DNA of 64,000 bases from Niallia sp. Man26 (GTDB lineage: Bacteria > Bacillota > Bacilli > Bacillales > Cytobacillaceae): positions 3,425,001-3,489,000 of the forward strand of contig NZ_CP095743.1 in assembly GCF_022049065.2 (NCBI RefSeq), given 5' to 3'. Below the pieces are notes generated by a model. The model made no database searches. It saw only the letters and a list, made by a program, of their open reading frames with translations, and was not told the origin of the DNA. The position numbers were made by a program, and so were the translations under genes. This document shows positions 61,262 to 64,000 of the stretch, in pieces. The first letter of the stretch is position 1. Every line of letters begins with the position of its first letter.

Positions 61262-62761
61262 TTAAAAAATGTTATATTTCTTGAACTTATCTAAAGTAAT
61301 AACATGGGGATTGTTATAAATATATTGCAAATACTCTAGTGTATTATCTCTTTTTTCATAACCTTGCCAAGTTAGAAACCAACTCCAAGGGACCTGGTAA
61401 TCTATGATAAGATCTGGATCTGGAATTGGACCATTTTCAGACATAGCCACTAATTTTTTCCCTTGAACAAGCTTTTCCAAATTTTCAAATTCATTAATCA
61501 TTGTACCCTTATCTCTTAACTTTGGATAGGAATCATAACTTACAATGTCTACGTAATTGTTCCCAGGATACCAATTCTCTGACGACGAATTCCAAACCCA
61601 TATCAAATTGTTTATATTATGATAATTGGTTAAACGATTATATAAAAGAATATATAATTTCTTTGCAGGTTCTGGTCCTTTTGCGCCCCACCAAAACCAC
61701 CCGCCTTCGGCTTCATGTAGTGGGCGAAAAATAACGGGTACACCAGCATCTTGAAGTCTTTTTAGCTGTGTGGCTATAACATCGATATCTTGCAAAAGCA
61801 GTTTATATTCTTGCGAATTAGTGTGGTTCATTGCATAATCAATGTCAAAAGTTGTGGAACCAGATCTTAGGCCGTTATCCCACTTGTCACTTTGCTGATT
61901 CATTATTCCGAGAGGAGCAATCCAATGCCATGAAAAGGTAACAATACCTCCCTCATTATTCCAACTAATAGCTTGTTGTACTTGGTCATTAGTAACATCT
62001 CCTGTTGTATAATCTTGAAAATCAAAACCTGCAACAGCTGGTTTTCTTCCGAGATTTTCATATAACCAATTAATCGAAGCCATATTCTGTTGACCAGATA
62101 ATATTTTCTCTCCATTTATCTCAATTAAGAATTCCATCAATTTTTTTGTATTTTTAGTTGCATTATTGTTAGAAAGTTCATATCCTAACAATTTACTTGT
62201 TGTTTCTTCTACTGTTATTGAATCAATCTCGTAGCTACCTCCACCGTTTGAAATCTTCAAGATATTTTCACCTTTTTGTAAAACTACTCTTTTTCCATTA
62301 CTTTCAGTGAATTTATTAGTTTCTAAAAGAGTTAACGGAAGAGGCTCCTTGCCATTTAGACTAATATTTATTTGCTTTTGACCTATCTCACTAGGAAGTC
62401 TATAAGTAAACTTTATTAAATATTCTCCTTTTGAAGGGGTATTAACTTTAATTATTAGTGAATCTGTTCCATCATTAAAGTTGGTAATATACCCATCACC
62501 TGTGTAACCAGAATTTTCATTACTTATATCGACTCCATTTAAAATACCCTCCTCTGCTTGATAGGTTTTAGTATAGTTTTTAGATTCCTTCTCTTTGAAT
62601 GGAAAATATTTTAGTATCACGAACACAAGGAATATAGATATTACTAAAACTATTAAAATTATTAATCGTAGTTTTGAGTTTCCCTTATTTGTAAATAATG
62701 GTAAATTAAGAATCTTGATTCCCTCCCCTTTGTATTCCGACAACAACCAACACCAAGTCAT
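61262..62761 (-). CDS. membrane-anchored GH26 glycosidase with CBM
   Basis: Up to 499 residues: an N-terminal membrane anchor (about 31-53), a carbohydrate-binding module of the CBM6/35 type (about 68-192, YQAEEGILNGV to YEIDSITVEE), and a family 26 domain (about 205-490) with acid/base E350 in RPLHEAEGGWFWWG and nucleophile E442 in MSENG. GH26 enzymes are mainly beta-mannanases. Next to polysaccharide genes it may trim the exported polymer. The start is unclear: ATG 62761 has no SD, while GGGGAGGG sits 7 bases before an ATT at 62713. Confidence 0.87.
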   Translation of the reverse strand: MTWCWLLSEYKGEGIKILNLPLFTNKGNSKLRLIILIVLVISIFLVFVILKYFPFKEKESKNYTKTYQAEEGILNGVDISNENSGYTGDGYITNFNDGTDSLIIKVNTPSKGEYLIKFTYRLPSEIGQKQINISLNGKEPLPLTLLETNKFTESNGKRVVLQKGENILKISNGGGSYEIDSITVEETTSKLLGYELSNNNATKNTKKLMEFLIEINGEKILSGQQNMASINWLYENLGRKPAVAGFDFQDYTTGDVTNDQVQQAISWNNEGGIVTFSWHWIAPLGIMNQQSDKWDNGLRSGSTTFDIDYAMNHTNSQEYKLLLQDIDVIATQLKRLQDAGVPVIFRPLHEAEGGWFWWGAKGPEPAKKLYILLYNRLTNYHNINNLIWVWNSSSENWYPGNNYVDIVSYDSYPKLRDKGTMINEFENLEKLVQGKKLVAMSENGPIPDPDLIIDYQVPWSWFLTWQGYEKRDNTLEYLQYIYNNPHVITLDKFKKYNIF

Positions 62762-63001
62762 AACTTAATAGTAATAAACTTAGGCAATCTAGATAACTAG
62801 ATTTCGCAATAAATACTTATTAAAAATTAATAAATGAATTAAAGCAGCAACATTGTTTTATCCTTGTAAAACCACCTTGTAGTATAGAAATCATATGGTA
62901 AGTCATGTCTAAGAGGTCAGCACTCATTTTTATCAAAAAACTCTTTTATATAAATAAGGGAGGGAATAAGTGGTATTATCACACTTAAATGATAGACTTC
63001 A

Positions 63002-64000
63002 CTATTTCACATTAATTGCTGAGCCTTTTTTTCCTATAATAGGAAACCTATATAAAATTTTTTTCATTATAATTTTTATTGTATCGAGTCTTAAGTTATT
63101 ATAAATACTTTTACAATTTTCTTTCGTCCAATCAAGCATTACTTTGTAATCACTTTTATTTTTTGCAGAGTTTTTTAAGAAATAAGATACCGTAACATAA
63201 ACACTATTGTTATACCATTTGTCAACTTCTTCACTTTCATAACCGAAATTGTCTATAGCCATATTCCTTATAATCATTTTTTCTTGTAAATTTTGAATTA
63301 TAAAGTCACTCTTCAAGTTAAAGGTTATATTGTTACCATGTATTCTATAGACACCCGCAATTGAATCAAGAAAGCCTGCGTCTCCAACCAGTAATGATCT
63401 TAAGTATATTGAAGAATCATTAACCATCTTCATATTAAGAATGTCCATTTCTATTAGTGCCCTTCTCTTAAAAACTGTAGTTAACGTTGACGCAGGCTTT
63501 GGGTAACCTTCTTTTTCGAAGTTGATAAAATAATCATACCTTTTTACTACCTTACTTAAATTAAGTTCTGAGACTTCTAATGCATTTGTTTCCGTATTCT
63601 CAAAAAAGACATTAGCTGCGACAAATGATACATTGGGATTTTTTTGATGAAAATCTATTGCCTTACTAATATAATTGGAATCAATAAGATAATCGTCATC
63701 ATCTAAAAATAAGATATAATCCCCATCTGCATGAGAAGTAAATGCTTTTAAACGATTTGTTCCAGGTCCCTCATTTTTTTTATTTCTCATATAAATTACC
63801 TTTGAGTTACCTGAATACTTATCCTCCATTAACATGCTTGTGCCATCTTGAGAGTTATCATCTATTACAATAATCTCTATATTTGAATAGTCTTGATTTA
63901 GGATACTTTCAATTACTTGATGTAAAAATTTCTCTCTATTATATGTTGTAATAATTACATTTATCTTTGGCAATAGATTACTTTCAGAGATAATTATCCT
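63002..64000 (-). CDS. family 2 glycosyltransferase, N-terminus outside the window
   Basis: The frame stays open to the window edge, so the N-terminal part is missing. The visible 332 residues hold the GT2 domain with INVIITTYNREKFLHQVIES, DDNSQDGTS, and the metal site LFLDDDDYLID. It is a close paralogue of the enzyme at 37217 along the whole visible length, including KPASTLTTVFKRRALIEMD and YRIHGNNITFNLKSDF; it differs most near the C-terminus. It is more AT-rich than that copy. It belongs to a polysaccharide locus that extends beyond the window. Confidence 0.87.
   Translation of the reverse strand, partial: RIIISESNLLPKINVIITTYNREKFLHQVIESILNQDYSNIEIIVIDDNSQDGTSMLMEDKYSGNSKVIYMRNKKNEGPGTNRLKAFTSHADGDYILFLDDDDYLIDSNYISKAIDFHQKNPNVSFVAANVFFENTETNALEVSELNLSKVVKRYDYFINFEKEGYPKPASTLTTVFKRRALIEMDILNMKMVNDSSIYLRSLLVGDAGFLDSIAGVYRIHGNNITFNLKSDFIIQNLQEKMIIRNMAIDNFGYESEEVDKWYNNSVYVTVSYFLKNSAKNKSDYKVMLDWTKENCKSIYNNLRLDTIKIIMKKILYRFPIIGKKGSAINVK

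Overview
The window looks like chromosome from a low-GC Bacillaceae bacterium, close to Bacillus or Niallia but not B. subtilis itself; the genus is inference. The grounds are the gene set: guanine-riboswitch xpt-pbuX, rsbQ-rsbP, a ComK-family activator, a SinI-like anti-repressor, Bce- and Yvf-type two-component/ABC modules, a class D sortase with an LPNTA substrate, purine-rich Shine-Dalgarno (SD) sites and frequent TTG/GTG starts. No tRNA, rRNA, CRISPR array, insertion sequence or integrase was recognised.

Layout. 1-7 kb: the 5' part of a UDP-glucose dehydrogenase gene, a short sigma-70-like factor, an M42 aminopeptidase and a purine-salvage set (nupC, xpt-pbuX with guanine riboswitch and terminator). 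7-12 kb: one 1,700-residue secreted protein with ten PA14-like repeats alternating between two types, an SH3-like region and a GH73 glucosaminidase. 12.5-20.5 kb: a complete yvfRSTU-type operon, an ABC exporter whose ATPase gene is frameshifted, and a two-component pair. 20.5-27 kb: MFS exporter, rsbQ-rsbP energy-stress module, yvbH, ywbE and a soluble chemoreceptor. 27-33 kb: a bceRS-bceAB peptide-antibiotic detoxification module and a sporulation-type orphan kinase. 33-37 kb: amino acid permease, then a DUF2599-type secreted protein broken by one in-frame stop, followed by two duplicated three-span membrane proteins. 37-42 kb: an exopolysaccharide operon (two GT2 enzymes, pyruvyl transferase, flippase). 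42-55 kb: small stress-type protein, comK, two zinc-ribbon membrane proteins, a secreted M30-like metallopeptidase with Ig-like repeats, the sortase D/LPNTA pair and several small genes including sinI. 55.8-61 kb: a PTS operon with two class II aldolases and a PRD regulator. 61-64 kb: a membrane-anchored GH26 enzyme and a partial paralogue of the GT2 gene at 37 kb, marking a second polysaccharide locus that runs off the window.

The common theme is cell-surface work and envelope stress: wall hydrolysis, wall-linked protein, exopolysaccharide, antimicrobial-peptide sensing and matrix/competence/stress regulators. The observations most worth following are: (1) the interrupted DUF2599 gene with twin membrane proteins, a possible toxin-immunity locus; (2) an identical promoter-like motif in front of two unlinked small hydrophilic proteins; (3) clear operator-like inverted repeats at the yvf and bce operons; (4) an orphan sinI with a Spo0A box; (5) three genes whose SD sites point to ATT rather than a standard start codon.
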